From the NCBI GenBank assembly GCA_947460595.1, contig CANHGS010000007.1, positions 62,001 to 126,000 of the forward strand: 64,000 nt of DNA, written 5' to 3'. Below the pieces are notes generated by a model. That model was not told where the DNA came from. It did not search any database and saw only the letters and a list, made by a program, of their open reading frames with translations. Shown here piece after piece: positions 47,108 to 56,330 of this stretch (the first letter of the stretch is position 1; each line of letters starts with the position of its first letter). The stretch is from Bacteroidota bacterium (lineage in GTDB: Bacteria; Bacteroidota; Bacteroidia; Chitinophagales; Chitinophagaceae). The position numbers were made by a program, and so were the translations under genes.

Positions 47108-48214
47108 ATGCAGCCAAGATTATTCTTATTGCTACTATTGTTGCTGGGGTCAATCGTATCTATCGGTCAATATAGTAACAATACTGATCCGGTTGCCATT
47201 AAAACTAGGATGTTTAATGTTGCACTTTGGCAATTACAGCATTCAAATGGAAAACCATTGAATACCTGGACAAATGCTGCATTTTATACAGGGGTTTTTG
47301 CTACCTATCAGTCAACTAAAAATATAGAAATTTTAGACTCACTTTTTGCTATGGGAGAAAGAACAAAATGGCTTCCGGGAAGAAGATATGACCATGCTGA
47401 TGACTATGCTATTGGTCAATTATATCTGGATTTATTCCAAATAAAGCAAGATGATAAAATGCTTCAGCCAACCTATGATTCTTTAAAGAAAATGCAATTA
47501 ACACCAGGAAATGAAATTAAAAAACATGGGATTAATTGGTGGTGGTGCGATGCTTTATTTATGGCTCCTCCTACCATGGCCAAAATGGCAAAAGTAAAAC
47601 AAGATGAATCACTGTTGATTTTGAGCGATACCCTTTTTAGACAGGCTTATCAGTTATTGTATCATCAAGATGACCATTTATTTGCTAGAGATGCGGTGTA
47701 TTTATGGAGTAGTGAAGGAGAAGGAAGAAAAGAATCAAATGGTAAAAGAATATTTTGGTCTAGGGGAAACGGCTGGGTACTAGCCGGTTTGGCTAGGTAT
47801 TTAGATGCAATGCCCAAAAATTATGCGGGTAGGCAGTTTTATTTGAATTTATATCAATCCATCTGTTTAAGGATAATTGAATTACAACAACCCGATGGAC
47901 TATGGAGAACTAGCCTATTAGATCCAGAAGCCTATCTAGGAGGTGAAGCCTCAGGTACTGGATTTATTTGTTATGCGCTTGCATGGGGTGTCAATCAAAA
48001 AATAATTGATCGTAAAACTTTTCTTCCAATGATAAAGAAAGCTTGGGATGGCTTAAACTTAATGGTTACTCCTGAAAATAAGGTAGGGTGGGTGCAACCT
48101 ATTGGAGCAGATCCTAGGAAAAATTTTAATTCAGAAAGTTGGGAATCTTTTGGCACAGGTGCCTATTTGCTTGCTGCTTCTGAAATTTTAAAAATCAAAC
48201 AAATTGTAAAATGA
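47108..48214 (+). CDS. GH105 unsaturated rhamnogalacturonyl hydrolase (third copy)
   Basis: 368-residue secreted GH105 enzyme with signal peptide MQPRLFLLLLLLLGSIVSIG. It has the catalytic Asp148 in WWWCDALFMAPP, and FWSRGNGWVLAGLARYLD as the second hallmark. It acts on unsaturated uronic-acid ends of pectin fragments. Its stop overlaps the start of the DUF1080 gene (ATGA, 48211-48214), so both proteins are made from one message. It is closer in pattern to the copy at 3-1148 than to the one at 7198-8550. Confidence 0.87.
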   Translation: MQPRLFLLLLLLLGSIVSIGQYSNNTDPVAIKTRMFNVALWQLQHSNGKPLNTWTNAAFYTGVFATYQSTKNIEILDSLFAMGERTKWLPGRRYDHADDYAIGQLYLDLFQIKQDDKMLQPTYDSLKKMQLTPGNEIKKHGINWWWCDALFMAPPTMAKMAKVKQDESLLILSDTLFRQAYQLLYHQDDHLFARDAVYLWSSEGEGRKESNGKRIFWSRGNGWVLAGLARYLDAMPKNYAGRQFYLNLYQSICLRIIELQQPDGLWRTSLLDPEAYLGGEASGTGFICYALAWGVNQKIIDRKTFLPMIKKAWDGLNLMVTPENKVGWVQPIGADPRKNFNSESWESFGTGAYLLAASEILKIKQIVK

Positions 48215-49572
48215 GAAAAATGCTATTTAAGCAAGTTGTAATTGTTTTTGTTGCTTTTATGTTGACACAGCAAATTCAAGCTCAGTCTACCGGTTGGAAA
48301 AACTTATTTGATGGTAAAACCCTCAAAGGTTGGCACCAATTAAATGGAAAAGCCAAGTATGAAATTGTCAACGGAACTATAGTAGGGACAACTGTTCCGG
48401 GTGAACCAAACTCCTTTTTGGCAACTGATGAAACCTATGGTGATTTTATTTTGGAAGTAGAATTAAAAGTAGGAGAGATGAATTCTGGCATTCAAATCAG
48501 AAGTCTTTCTTTGCCTGAATACAACAATGGTCGCGTACATGGCTATCAAGTAGAAATTGATCCTTCTGCCCGAGCATGGTCTGGCGGTATTTATGACGAA
48601 GCTCGTAGGGGTTGGATGTACCAAACAGAAATGAACCCTGCCGCTAAAAAGGCATTTAACAAAACAGGATGGAACAAATATCGTGTTGAAGCTATTGGGC
48701 CTTTGTTCCGAACTTGGGTGAATGATGTTCCCGTTACTTGTATGTTGGATGACCTTACCTTAAAAGGGTTTATTGCTTTGCAGGTTCATGCCATTAAACA
48801 AGGGGAAGGTGGCCAACAAATCCAGTGGAAAAATATTCGTATTCAAACTGGCGCAGCTATGAAACCAAGACCCATGGATGCTAGTACACCGGTAGCTAAT
48901 TATTTAGTGAACAATTTGTCTGATCAAGAAAAAGCCCAAGGTTTCCAACTAATCTTTAATGGTAAAGATTTAACCGGATGGAGGTCTGCAGGGCAAATTA
49001 CTACTCCAATAAAAGGTTGGGAGGTTGAAAATGGCAACCTGCATGTTCAAGATAGTGCGCATTCCAACCACCCTGGAGATTTGGTTACGGTGCAACAATA
49101 CAAAGCCTTTGAATTAGTATTTGATTTTAAATTAACGCCTGGAGCCAATTCAGGGGTTAAATATTTTGTAAAGGAAACTCCAGGAAGCAGGGCTGGTCTA
49201 GGTTTGGAATACCAAGTATTGGATGATGCCTTGCATCCCGATGCTAAAATGGGCGTAGAAGGAAACAGAACTTTGGCTAGTTTATATGACCTCATTCCAT
49301 CTGTAAAAATGGAAGCCCGCTTTCAGAAAAAAATTGGTGAATGGAATCAAGGAAAAATCATTGTTTATCCAAATAACCATGTGGAACATTGGTTAAATGG
49401 TTTTAAAGTGGTGGAATATGAAAAAGGAGGTCCTATTTACAAGGTTTTGTTAGCGCATAGTAAGTATGCTAAGAGTAAGGATTTTGGCAATGTAAGTCAA
49501 TCACCCATTCTATTGCAAGAGCATGGAGATAACGTATATTACAGAAGCATTAAAATCAGGGAATTTAAATAA
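48211..49572 (+). CDS. Secreted protein with two DUF1080 (3-keto-disaccharide hydrolase) domains
   Basis: 453-residue exported protein with signal peptide ending LTQQIQAQS. It contains two copies of the DUF1080/3-keto-disaccharide hydrolase jelly roll, residues about 27-212 and 245-452. Each begins with a similar strand (GWKNLFDGKTLKGWHQL; FQLIFNGKDLTGWRS) and contains a GxQIR or GVKYF core (NSGIQIRSLSLPEYNNG; NSGVKYFVKETPG). Family members cleave glycosides previously oxidised at C3. The Tat-exported Gfo/Idh oxidoreductase downstream could supply that oxidation. Single-domain proteins are more common than the double form. Confidence 0.85.
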   Translation: MRKMLFKQVVIVFVAFMLTQQIQAQSTGWKNLFDGKTLKGWHQLNGKAKYEIVNGTIVGTTVPGEPNSFLATDETYGDFILEVELKVGEMNSGIQIRSLSLPEYNNGRVHGYQVEIDPSARAWSGGIYDEARRGWMYQTEMNPAAKKAFNKTGWNKYRVEAIGPLFRTWVNDVPVTCMLDDLTLKGFIALQVHAIKQGEGGQQIQWKNIRIQTGAAMKPRPMDASTPVANYLVNNLSDQEKAQGFQLIFNGKDLTGWRSAGQITTPIKGWEVENGNLHVQDSAHSNHPGDLVTVQQYKAFELVFDFKLTPGANSGVKYFVKETPGSRAGLGLEYQVLDDALHPDAKMGVEGNRTLASLYDLIPSVKMEARFQKKIGEWNQGKIIVYPNNHVEHWLNGFKVVEYEKGGPIYKVLLAHSKYAKSKDFGNVSQSPILLQEHGDNVYYRSIKIREFK

Positions 49573-49912
49573 ACCTGATTAGCAAGATTTTGGCAGTTTG
49601 GTATAAGTCGGTGGGTGAGAACCTGCTGACTTTATTTTTCAATTCCCTATTCCAATTGGCTTGAATAAGTATGTCAAAAGCTTATATGTGAAATTCAGAC
49701 GGATACTCCTTTTCTTATTAACAGTAACTAATGTAAGTCCAAAATATTCCATTGCCGGAATACCCAGACCGGATTTTGAAATAGGCAATTGGATGAACTT
49801 CATTTTGGAATTTACGATGTTCTTAAACCCCAATTTTAAACCTGGAATATCTCAAAAATTCGTACCTTATCCCTTCTCAAAATAATCAACAAACCAAAAT
49901 ACAAACACCGCC
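49573..49912 (+). other. Intergenic region without a supported gene
   Basis: A 340-base AT-rich gap between the DUF1080 gene and the Tat Gfo/Idh gene. Short open frames exist on both strands (for example 49661-49885 on the plus strand, TTG start), but neither resembles a protein. I see no terminator and no TAnnTTTG promoter element. It may hold the promoter of the oxidoreductase gene. Confidence 0.4.
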
Positions 49913-51238
49913 ATGAAAGAACAAAAACCTAAGTCAGTTTCCAGAAGAGACTTTATGGGTAATTCTGCTAAAGTTTTGGCTGGATTCATGATATTACCCA
50001 GACATGTCTTGGGTGGAACCAGCTTATCCGGAATCAAATACACCGCACCCAGCGATATCATTTCCTTGGGATTGATTGGTGCAGGAAAACAAGGGGGCAT
50101 TCTCTCTAATTATTTCTTGAAAACAGAACAAATTAGATTTACGGCTATCAGTGAAGTTTATCAAGCAAAAGCTAAAAAAACCTTGGATGGTATCAAGGCT
50201 AATTATGCTAAAAATACCCAACTTGGTGCTTATAATGAGATTCCTGTGTACAACGATTTTAGAGAATTGTTAGCACTCAAATCTGTGGACGCTGTTGTAA
50301 TTGCATTGCCAGACCATTGGCATGCTGCTGCTGCAGTTAGGGCCGCTCAAGCTGGTAAAGATATTTATTGTGAAAAACCTTTGGCCTTGACTGTGAAAGA
50401 AGGTAGGGCCATGGTCAATGCTACTAGGAAATATGATCGGGTTTTTCAAACAGGAAGTATGCAACGTTCTTGGAAAGAATTTAGACAGGCAGCTGAATTA
50501 ATTCGTAATGGATATATTGGTCAAATTAAAGAGATCAAAGTGAATGTTGGCCCACCACCAACGCCTTACAATCTTCCAGCAGAAGCTATTCCAGAAGGAT
50601 TGGATTGGACCAAATGGTTAGGACCCAATGCACCCGTAAACTTTAATTCAGAGCTAGCGCCACCCATTACCAAAGACGTTTATCCTAACTGGCGCAACTA
50701 CAAAGAATTTGGAGGTGGAATGGTTACTGATTGGGGTGCCCATATGTTTGATATTGTACAATGGGCCTTAGATATGGATTCCAGCGGTCCAGTAGAAGTA
50801 ATAGCACCTGATGGCAAAGAATTTCCTTTCTTGACTTATAAATATGATAATGGGATTGTCATGACCCACGAAAAATGGGCTTGGGGCAACGCTATTCATT
50901 TTATTGGATCAGAAGGGGAGATCAAAGTGGCTAGGGGTAAATTAGAAACCACCCCAGCTTCACTAAAAGACAAACTGATTGGAGAATCTGAAAAGCATGT
51001 CTACAAAAGTGAAGACCATTACAAAGACTTTTTAAATGCTATGCGCACCAGATCCAAACCTATTTGTGATGTAGAAACAGGACATCGTACGTCTAGTGTA
51101 TGCAATATTGGTAATATTGCATACCAGTTAAATAGAAAATTGGAATGGAATTCCAAGAAAGAACAGTTTAAAAATGACCCTGAAGCCAATGCGCTCTTGG
51201 GTAGGCCAATGTTGAATGAATGGGCCATTAAGTTGTAA
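49913..51238 (+). CDS. Tat-exported Gfo/Idh/MocA family oxidoreductase
   Basis: 441-residue NAD(P)-type dehydrogenase with an N-terminal twin-arginine signal (SVSRRDFMGNSAKVLAGFMI), so it is folded with its cofactor before export to the periplasm. The Rossmann motif is LGLIGAGKQGG, and the family active-site segment is CEKPLALTVKEGRAMVNA with the catalytic Lys. A Gfo/Idh C-terminal domain follows (GGGMVTDWGAHMFDIVQWAL). Proteins of this type oxidise glycosides at C3, which fits the double DUF1080 protein upstream. The substrate is unknown. A clear terminator follows. Confidence 0.86.
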   Translation: MKEQKPKSVSRRDFMGNSAKVLAGFMILPRHVLGGTSLSGIKYTAPSDIISLGLIGAGKQGGILSNYFLKTEQIRFTAISEVYQAKAKKTLDGIKANYAKNTQLGAYNEIPVYNDFRELLALKSVDAVVIALPDHWHAAAAVRAAQAGKDIYCEKPLALTVKEGRAMVNATRKYDRVFQTGSMQRSWKEFRQAAELIRNGYIGQIKEIKVNVGPPPTPYNLPAEAIPEGLDWTKWLGPNAPVNFNSELAPPITKDVYPNWRNYKEFGGGMVTDWGAHMFDIVQWALDMDSSGPVEVIAPDGKEFPFLTYKYDNGIVMTHEKWAWGNAIHFIGSEGEIKVARGKLETTPASLKDKLIGESEKHVYKSEDHYKDFLNAMRTRSKPICDVETGHRTSSVCNIGNIAYQLNRKLEWNSKKEQFKNDPEANALLGRPMLNEWAIKL

Positions 51239-51256
51239 CAAACCCATCTAAATAGG

Positions 51257-51284
51257 AAGACCACTCATTTGGGTGGTCTTTTTT
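51257..51284 (+). terminator. Rho-independent terminator after the Tat Gfo/Idh gene
   Basis: AAGACCACTC (51257-51266) pairs with GGGTGGTCTT (51271-51280), with one wobble pair and a 4-base loop, followed by TTTT. It separates the 3-keto-glycoside genes from the CoA-transferase operon. Confidence 0.88.
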
Positions 51285-51520
51285 ATTGGGTAAGCAGTAA
51301 AATATTCCATCATTATAGTCAAACCTTACATTTTACTCCTTGTCAGTTTCAATTACTTTCGAACAATATTAGTTTATTGCTATTACAACGAATTGCTGGC
51401 CGCCCTGAATAACATTCGCCCTAGATGTTTGTGGAGTACCCTCCCTACACTTTCCCGATTTGTTCAAAACAAGGTTTCCCTCTCGTTAGCATAGTGGTTT
51501 AATCACTTATCTGCTTTTGT

Positions 51521-51973
51521 ATGGAACATACCATGTACTACGAGGATTTTGAACTGAACGCTATTCGTTATACCAATGGGAGAACCATTACTGAAACTGA
51601 TATTGTGATTCACGCAGGTCAATCTGGTGATTTCTTTCCCCACCATATGGATGAAGAATGGTGTAAGACCCAGCCTTTTAAAAGAAGAATGGCACATGGG
51701 ACCTTGGTATTCACCGTTGCAGTAGGGTTAACAGCTGGTTCCATTAATCCCGTTTCCATGACTTATGGCTATGAAAAAATTAGGTTTACCAAACCAGTGT
51801 TTATAGGTGATACCATTCGCGTTAAAGTACAGATCAATCAATTGAAAGAGCATAAAAAACCAGGCTTTGGTTTGGTCTCAGAATTATTAGAAGTAACCAA
51901 CCAGCACCAAGAATTGGTGATGATTTGTGAGCACATATTACTGGTACAAAAAAAGCAAATAGCCAATGGCTAG
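51521..51973 (+). CDS. MaoC-like (R)-specific enoyl-CoA hydratase/dehydratase
   Basis: 150-residue hot-dog-fold protein of the MaoC dehydratase family, acting on acyl-CoA in the cytosol. The catalytic dyad is Asp37 and His42 in [11 protein letters not shown], the same spacing as Asp31/His36 of Pha[21 protein letters not shown] is the other conserved segment. It should hydrate or dehydrate a short hydroxyacyl-CoA. First gene of a tight operon with two CoA-transferases that could make its substrate. Overlaps the next gene by 8 bases. Confidence 0.87.
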   Translation: MEHTMYYEDFELNAIRYTNGRTITETDIVIHAGQSGDFFPHHMDEEWCKTQPFKRRMAHGTLVFTVAVGLTAGSINPVSMTYGYEKIRFTKPVFIGDTIRVKVQINQLKEHKKPGFGLVSELLEVTNQHQELVMICEHILLVQKKQIANG

Positions 51974-53132
51974 TGTTACACTCAAAGGGATTACTTGGGG
52001 GCATAGTAGGGGATTAACGCCTTTATTGGCCATGTCTCAACGCTATTCGGAATTGCATCCCGAAGTAACTATTCAATGGGATATAAGAAGCCTACAAGCA
52101 TTTGCTGATTTTCCTATTGAAAAACTCACAGAATCTTATGATTTACTCATTATTGACCATCCATGGGTAGGATGTGCAGCAGCCACTAATTGTGTGTTGC
52201 CGCTGGATCAATACCTTGATGCAGCTTATCTAGAAAATCAATTAGAAAATTCTGTAGGAAATTCCCACTTGAGTTATCATTATCAGGGTCACCAGTGGGC
52301 ATTGGCCATTGATGCTGCAACACCTGCCGCTAGTTACCGCCCAGACTTATTTGCAAATGAAAATCAAACAGTTCCCAATCATTGGGATGCTTTATTGGAT
52401 TTGGCAAGAGCAGGTAAAGTAGCCATACCAGGCATTCCTATTGACTGTCTTATGAATTTTTATAGTTTTTGTATTATTCATGGCAAATACCCTTTTACAA
52501 ATCAATTATCCTTCATTGAAAATGAAATAGCTTTAAAAGCGTTGGAAACTATGAAGGATTTATATTCCTTGATAGATGCTCGTTTTTTTCAATGTAATCC
52601 CATTGCTGTGGCAGAATTAATGAGCAGTACCAATGACTATTGGTATTGTCCCTTTGCATACGGATATTCTAACTATGCAAGAGATGGTTATGCCAAATAC
52701 CCTCTTAGGTATACGGGAACTGTTAGTGTTCTGGGGCATCAATTGAGAACTACTATTGGTGGAACTGGCTTGTCTGTTTCTGCGCATAGTAAACATCCAG
52801 AACAGGCATTGTCATTTGCTCAAATGGCCGTTTCTGAAGTTTGGCAATCTAGTATCTATGTGCAGCATGGGGGGCAGCCTGGCCACTTATCCGCATGGAA
52901 GAATGACTTAGCAAATTCCCTCACCAATGATTATTTCAAACAGGTTCTGCCATTGATGGAAAGGGGATACACAAGACCAAGATACAATGGTTACTTATAT
53001 TTTCAAGATCATGCAGGGGCTCCTGTACAGGCCTATTTAATGGGTAAGATCAGTGCTTTGGATGCGTTAGAACAAATGAATGAATTATACCAAATCAGTT
53101 TAACAATGGACCACTCAATTGCACTAGTATGA
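51966..53132 (+). CDS. Solute-binding-protein-fold protein without signal peptide
   Basis: 388-residue protein of the ABC sugar-binding (COG1653, family 1) type. The first lobe starts directly with strand beta-1 ([20 protein letters not shown]) and [38 protein letters not shown] and [20 protein letters not shown] are typical inner-cleft segments, as is [16 protein letters not shown]. No signal peptide or lipobox is present, no ABC permease is nearby, and the start overlaps the MaoC stop, so it is made as a cytosolic protein. Its task is unknown: substrate sequestration, sensing, or an enzyme on this fold are all possible. Confidence 0.75.
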   Translation: MASVTLKGITWGHSRGLTPLLAMSQRYSELHPEVTIQWDIRSLQAFADFPIEKLTESYDLLIIDHPWVGCAAATNCVLPLDQYLDAAYLENQLENSVGNSHLSYHYQGHQWALAIDAATPAASYRPDLFANENQTVPNHWDALLDLARAGKVAIPGIPIDCLMNFYSFCIIHGKYPFTNQLSFIENEIALKALETMKDLYSLIDARFFQCNPIAVAELMSSTNDYWYCPFAYGYSNYARDGYAKYPLRYTGTVSVLGHQLRTTIGGTGLSVSAHSKHPEQALSFAQMAVSEVWQSSIYVQHGGQPGHLSAWKNDLANSLTNDYFKQVLPLMERGYTRPRYNGYLYFQDHAGAPVQAYLMGKISALDALEQMNELYQISLTMDHSIALV

Positions 53133-54274
53133 TGCAGCTTCCTTTAAAAGGTTTATTGGTATTGGAGTTTAGCCAATATCTCTCTGGTCCCTCTGCAGGA
53201 TTGAGGTTGGCAGACTTTGGCGCAAGGGTCATAAAAATTGAGCGTCCACAAACTGGTGATCCATGTAGAAAACTCTCTATCAAGAATCTCTGGGCTGATG
53301 AAAACAATTCCTTGTTGTTTCATACCATTAACAGAAACAAAGAAAGTTTTACGGCTAATTTGAAAGATCCCCAAGATTTGAAATTGGTTTTAAAACTAAT
53401 TGCCAAAGCAGATGTAATGACGCATAATTTTAGACCAGGGGTCATGGAAAAAACAGGGCTTGGTTATGCCGATATAATCAAGATCAATCCCAAACTGATA
53501 TATGCAGAAATCTCCGGATATGGCAAAAAAGGCCCTTGGAAAAATAAACCCGGGCAAGACCTGCTACTGCAAGCCATGACCGGATTGGCATATACTACAG
53601 GAAATGCCAAAGACGCACCCATGCCATTTGGTTTATCCATTGCGGACTATATGGCGGGAGGGCAATTGGTACAAGGAATTCTTGCTGGATTAATTCGTAG
53701 ACAAAAAACTGGCAAAGGAGCTTTGATAGAAATTAGCTTGATGGAATCCTTGTTAGATTTTCAATTTGAATTATTGACTACGTATTATAGCAGTAGAAAA
53801 GGGCTGAATAGAAGTCAAGTAAGTAATGGAAATCCACTTTTAGGTGCGCCTTATGGTATTTATCAAACTGCTACTGGATATATTGCCATAGCCATGATGG
53901 ATATACAGGTCTTAGCAACTGTTATTGGCTCAAAGCCATTGGAACAATTTTCTCAGTCAGATACATTTATAAAAAGAGATGAGATTAAACGGCTTTTAGG
54001 AATCCATTTGTTGCAAGCTTCTTCTACCCATTGGTTAGAAATGTTACAACATCATGGGTTATGGGCCATGGAAGTAAATGATTGGCAAGAAATGATACAA
54101 AAAGAGGCTTATCAAATTTTACAAATGGAACAAACCTTGCAAGTAAATGGCAAGTCTTTTACCACAACAAGATGCCCTATTAGAATTGATGGAAAAAAAA
54201 TATTTTCTTCCAAACCCGCGCCAGAACTAGGAGAACACCAACAACAAATTCAAAGAGATTTGATAAACCAATAA
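53129..54274 (+). CDS. CaiB/BaiF family III CoA-transferase (first paralogue)
   Basis: 381-residue family III CoA-transferase, which moves CoA between carboxylic acids through an aspartyl anhydride. The N-terminal LVLEFSQYLSGPSAGLRLAD, the segment NPKLIYAEISGYGKKGPW and the likely catalytic Asp144 in KPGQDLLLQAMTGL are intact, as is SLMESLLDFQFELLTTYY. The gene overlaps the preceding stop (ATGA). The next gene is a paralogue that also keeps its Asp, so the two may form a heteromer or act on different acids. Substrates are not readable from sequence. Confidence 0.88.
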   Translation: MMQLPLKGLLVLEFSQYLSGPSAGLRLADFGARVIKIERPQTGDPCRKLSIKNLWADENNSLLFHTINRNKESFTANLKDPQDLKLVLKLIAKADVMTHNFRPGVMEKTGLGYADIIKINPKLIYAEISGYGKKGPWKNKPGQDLLLQAMTGLAYTTGNAKDAPMPFGLSIADYMAGGQLVQGILAGLIRRQKTGKGALIEISLMESLLDFQFELLTTYYSSRKGLNRSQVSNGNPLLGAPYGIYQTATGYIAIAMMDIQVLATVIGSKPLEQFSQSDTFIKRDEIKRLLGIHLLQASSTHWLEMLQHHGLWAMEVNDWQEMIQKEAYQILQMEQTLQVNGKSFTTTRCPIRIDGKKIFSSKPAPELGEHQQQIQRDLINQ

Positions 54275-54275
54275 G

Positions 54276-55457
54276 ATGGTCAAATTATTAGAAGATATTA
54301 TTATTGTTGACCTGAGTCAGTTTTTATCTGGCCCATCTGCTGCCTTGCGCTTGGCCGATATGGGAGCTCAGGTAATTAAAATTGAGCGGCCAGACACAGG
54401 CGATATCTGTAGACACCTTTATGTATCAGATGTAATTATTGAAGGAGAGTCTAGTATTTTTCATGCCATCAACAGAAATAAACAGAGTTATGCAGCTGAT
54501 TTAAAAAAGGAATCAGATTTACAAAAAGTAAAACAGATTTTACAAAGAGCAGACGTATTACTCCATAATTTCAGGCCAGGTGTTATGGACAGATTGGGTT
54601 TGGACTATGAAACGGTCAAAACCTTGAATCCACAAATTGTTTATGCAGAAATTACTGGATTTGGATCAGAAGGTCCCTGGAAAGACTTGCCTGGTCAGGA
54701 CTTGTTGTTGCAAGCTGCTTCTGGATTAACCTGGTTAAGTAATAGTCAGTCTGAAAACCCCACACCCATGGGTGTAGCCGTGGTAGATATTTTAGCTGGC
54801 ACTCATATTGCGCAAGGAATACTGGCTTGTTTATACAGACGAGCGATTACAGGAGAAGGGGGATTGGTACAAGTGAGTATGTTAGAAAGTATACTAGATT
54901 TTCAATTTGAAGTGCTCACCTGTTTTTATAATGATGGTGGAGCGCTCCCAATTCGCAGTGCCGTAAATGGTGGGCATGCTTATATTGCAGCCCCTTATGG
55001 TATTTATGCTACTCAAGACGGTCATTTGGCATTGGCCATGGGCGATATTTTAATCCTTGGAACCTTATTAACTTGTCCTGAATTGTTGATTTTTGAAGAG
55101 AGTGCCCAGTGGTTTAGTAGAAGGGATGAGATCAAACAAATTTTAGCCAATCATTTGGTCAGTAAAACAACTACTGAATGGTTAGATATTTTAGAGCCAG
55201 CAGATATTTGGTGTGCCAAGGTCTTGGACTATCAATTGCTGATGCAAGAAACAGGCTATCAAGAATTGAATATGGAATTAGTTGTGAAAACATCCAAAGG
55301 AGTTGCAGTAACCACTACCCGTTGTCCAATAAAAGTAGACGGAGAAATTTTGGGTTCTGAAAAAGGAGCACCTTTGTTGGGAGAACATAATACTGATATT
55401 GACCAACAATTCAATATTATTGATACCAAGGAATTACAATCGATAGCCAGTTTTTAA
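54276..55457 (+). CDS. CaiB/BaiF family III CoA-transferase (second paralogue)
   Basis: 393-residue paralogue of the preceding gene, starting one base after its stop. It keeps IIVDLSQFLSGPSAALRLAD, NPQIVYAEITGFGSEGPW and the catalytic Asp142 in LPGQDLLLQAASGL, so both copies should be active, unlike BbsEF-type pairs in which one subunit has lost it. The C-terminal VTTTRCPIKVDGEILGSEKG resembles the matching part of the first copy. It probably arose by tandem duplication. Confidence 0.88.
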   Translation: MVKLLEDIIIVDLSQFLSGPSAALRLADMGAQVIKIERPDTGDICRHLYVSDVIIEGESSIFHAINRNKQSYAADLKKESDLQKVKQILQRADVLLHNFRPGVMDRLGLDYETVKTLNPQIVYAEITGFGSEGPWKDLPGQDLLLQAASGLTWLSNSQSENPTPMGVAVVDILAGTHIAQGILACLYRRAITGEGGLVQVSMLESILDFQFEVLTCFYNDGGALPIRSAVNGGHAYIAAPYGIYATQDGHLALAMGDILILGTLLTCPELLIFEESAQWFSRRDEIKQILANHLVSKTTTEWLDILEPADIWCAKVLDYQLLMQETGYQELNMELVVKTSKGVAVTTTRCPIKVDGEILGSEKGAPLLGEHNTDIDQQFNIIDTKELQSIASF

Positions 55458-55466
55458 GCCATTGCC

Positions 55467-56330
55467 ATGCCATTTGAATTGATAGATACACATGTTCATA
55501 TATGGGATTTAGAGAAAGTAGATTATCCTTGGTTAAAGGGTAATCCGTCTATTTTAAATCGTACCTATCAGATCAATGAATTATCACCTCAATTGACTAT
55601 TGCAGGAGTGTCAAAAGGCATTTTGGTGCAAGCATCCAATAATGCGGAAGACACAGTTGCCATGTTACAAGTGGCTCAACAAGAAGATTGGATTGAGGGA
55701 GTTGTGGGTTGGTTGCCTCTAGTGGATCCAATTGCTTCTGGTCAAGCTTTAACACAATATCAGCAGCATCCTTATTTTAAAGGGGTAAGACATTTAATTC
55801 ATGATGAACCAGATACGGCCTGGCTATTACAAGCAACGGTGGTGGAGAGCTTAACCAACTTGGCCAATCAAGGTTTGTCTTATGACTTAGTGGGAATTAC
55901 CAACGCACATATTGAAACTGCTATGGCGGTAGCCGAAAAAATTCCACACTTGAAAATGGTATTTGATCATTTGAATCAACCTCCTATTCAGCAAGCTGAA
56001 AAATTTGGTGTATGGGGTGCACTGATGTCTAGTGCGGCTAGCAATCCCCATTTTTATGCAAAAATTTCTGGACTAGGAACTACTTGTGGAACCGTAGATT
56101 TTACAAAAGATACTATCAAACCCTATTTGGAATTCATCATTCAGCAATTTGGTGTTGACCGATGTTTTTGTGGCGGAGACTGGCCCGTATCGCTATTAGC
56201 AAAAGACTATACCAGTACATGGCATATTTATCAAACAGCCATCCTTGAATTAGTAGGAGAACAAGATGCTCAAAAAATCTTTGCTACTAATGCCAAAGCA
56301 TTCTATCAATTGAACCCCACCAAACAATAA
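55467..56330 (+). CDS. COG3618 amidohydrolase (sugar lactonase-like)
   Basis: 287-residue TIM-barrel metal-dependent hydrolase of the COG3618 group, which includes L-fuconolactonase, L-rhamnono-lactonase and 2-pyrone-dicarboxylate lactonase. The metal motif is LIDTHVHIWDLEKVDYPWL at the N-terminus. Further segments are KMVFDHLNQPP, YAKISGLGT and CFCGGDWPVSLLAKDY with the late Asp. It probably opens a sugar-acid lactone made by the Gfo/Idh enzyme in the same operon (inference). Its stop overlaps the transporter start (TAATG). Confidence 0.86.
   Translation: MPFELIDTHVHIWDLEKVDYPWLKGNPSILNRTYQINELSPQLTIAGVSKGILVQASNNAEDTVAMLQVAQQEDWIEGVVGWLPLVDPIASGQALTQYQQHPYFKGVRHLIHDEPDTAWLLQATVVESLTNLANQGLSYDLVGITNAHIETAMAVAEKIPHLKMVFDHLNQPPIQQAEKFGVWGALMSSAASNPHFYAKISGLGTTCGTVDFTKDTIKPYLEFIIQQFGVDRCFCGGDWPVSLLAKDYTSTWHIYQTAILELVGEQDAQKIFATNAKAFYQLNPTKQ

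Noticed and set aside
49661-49885. Short plus-strand open frame (74 codons, TTG start) and its opposite-strand counterpart
   Set aside because: No recognisable family, no promoter element, no ribosome-binding site and AT-rich composition; likely chance frames in an intergenic gap.
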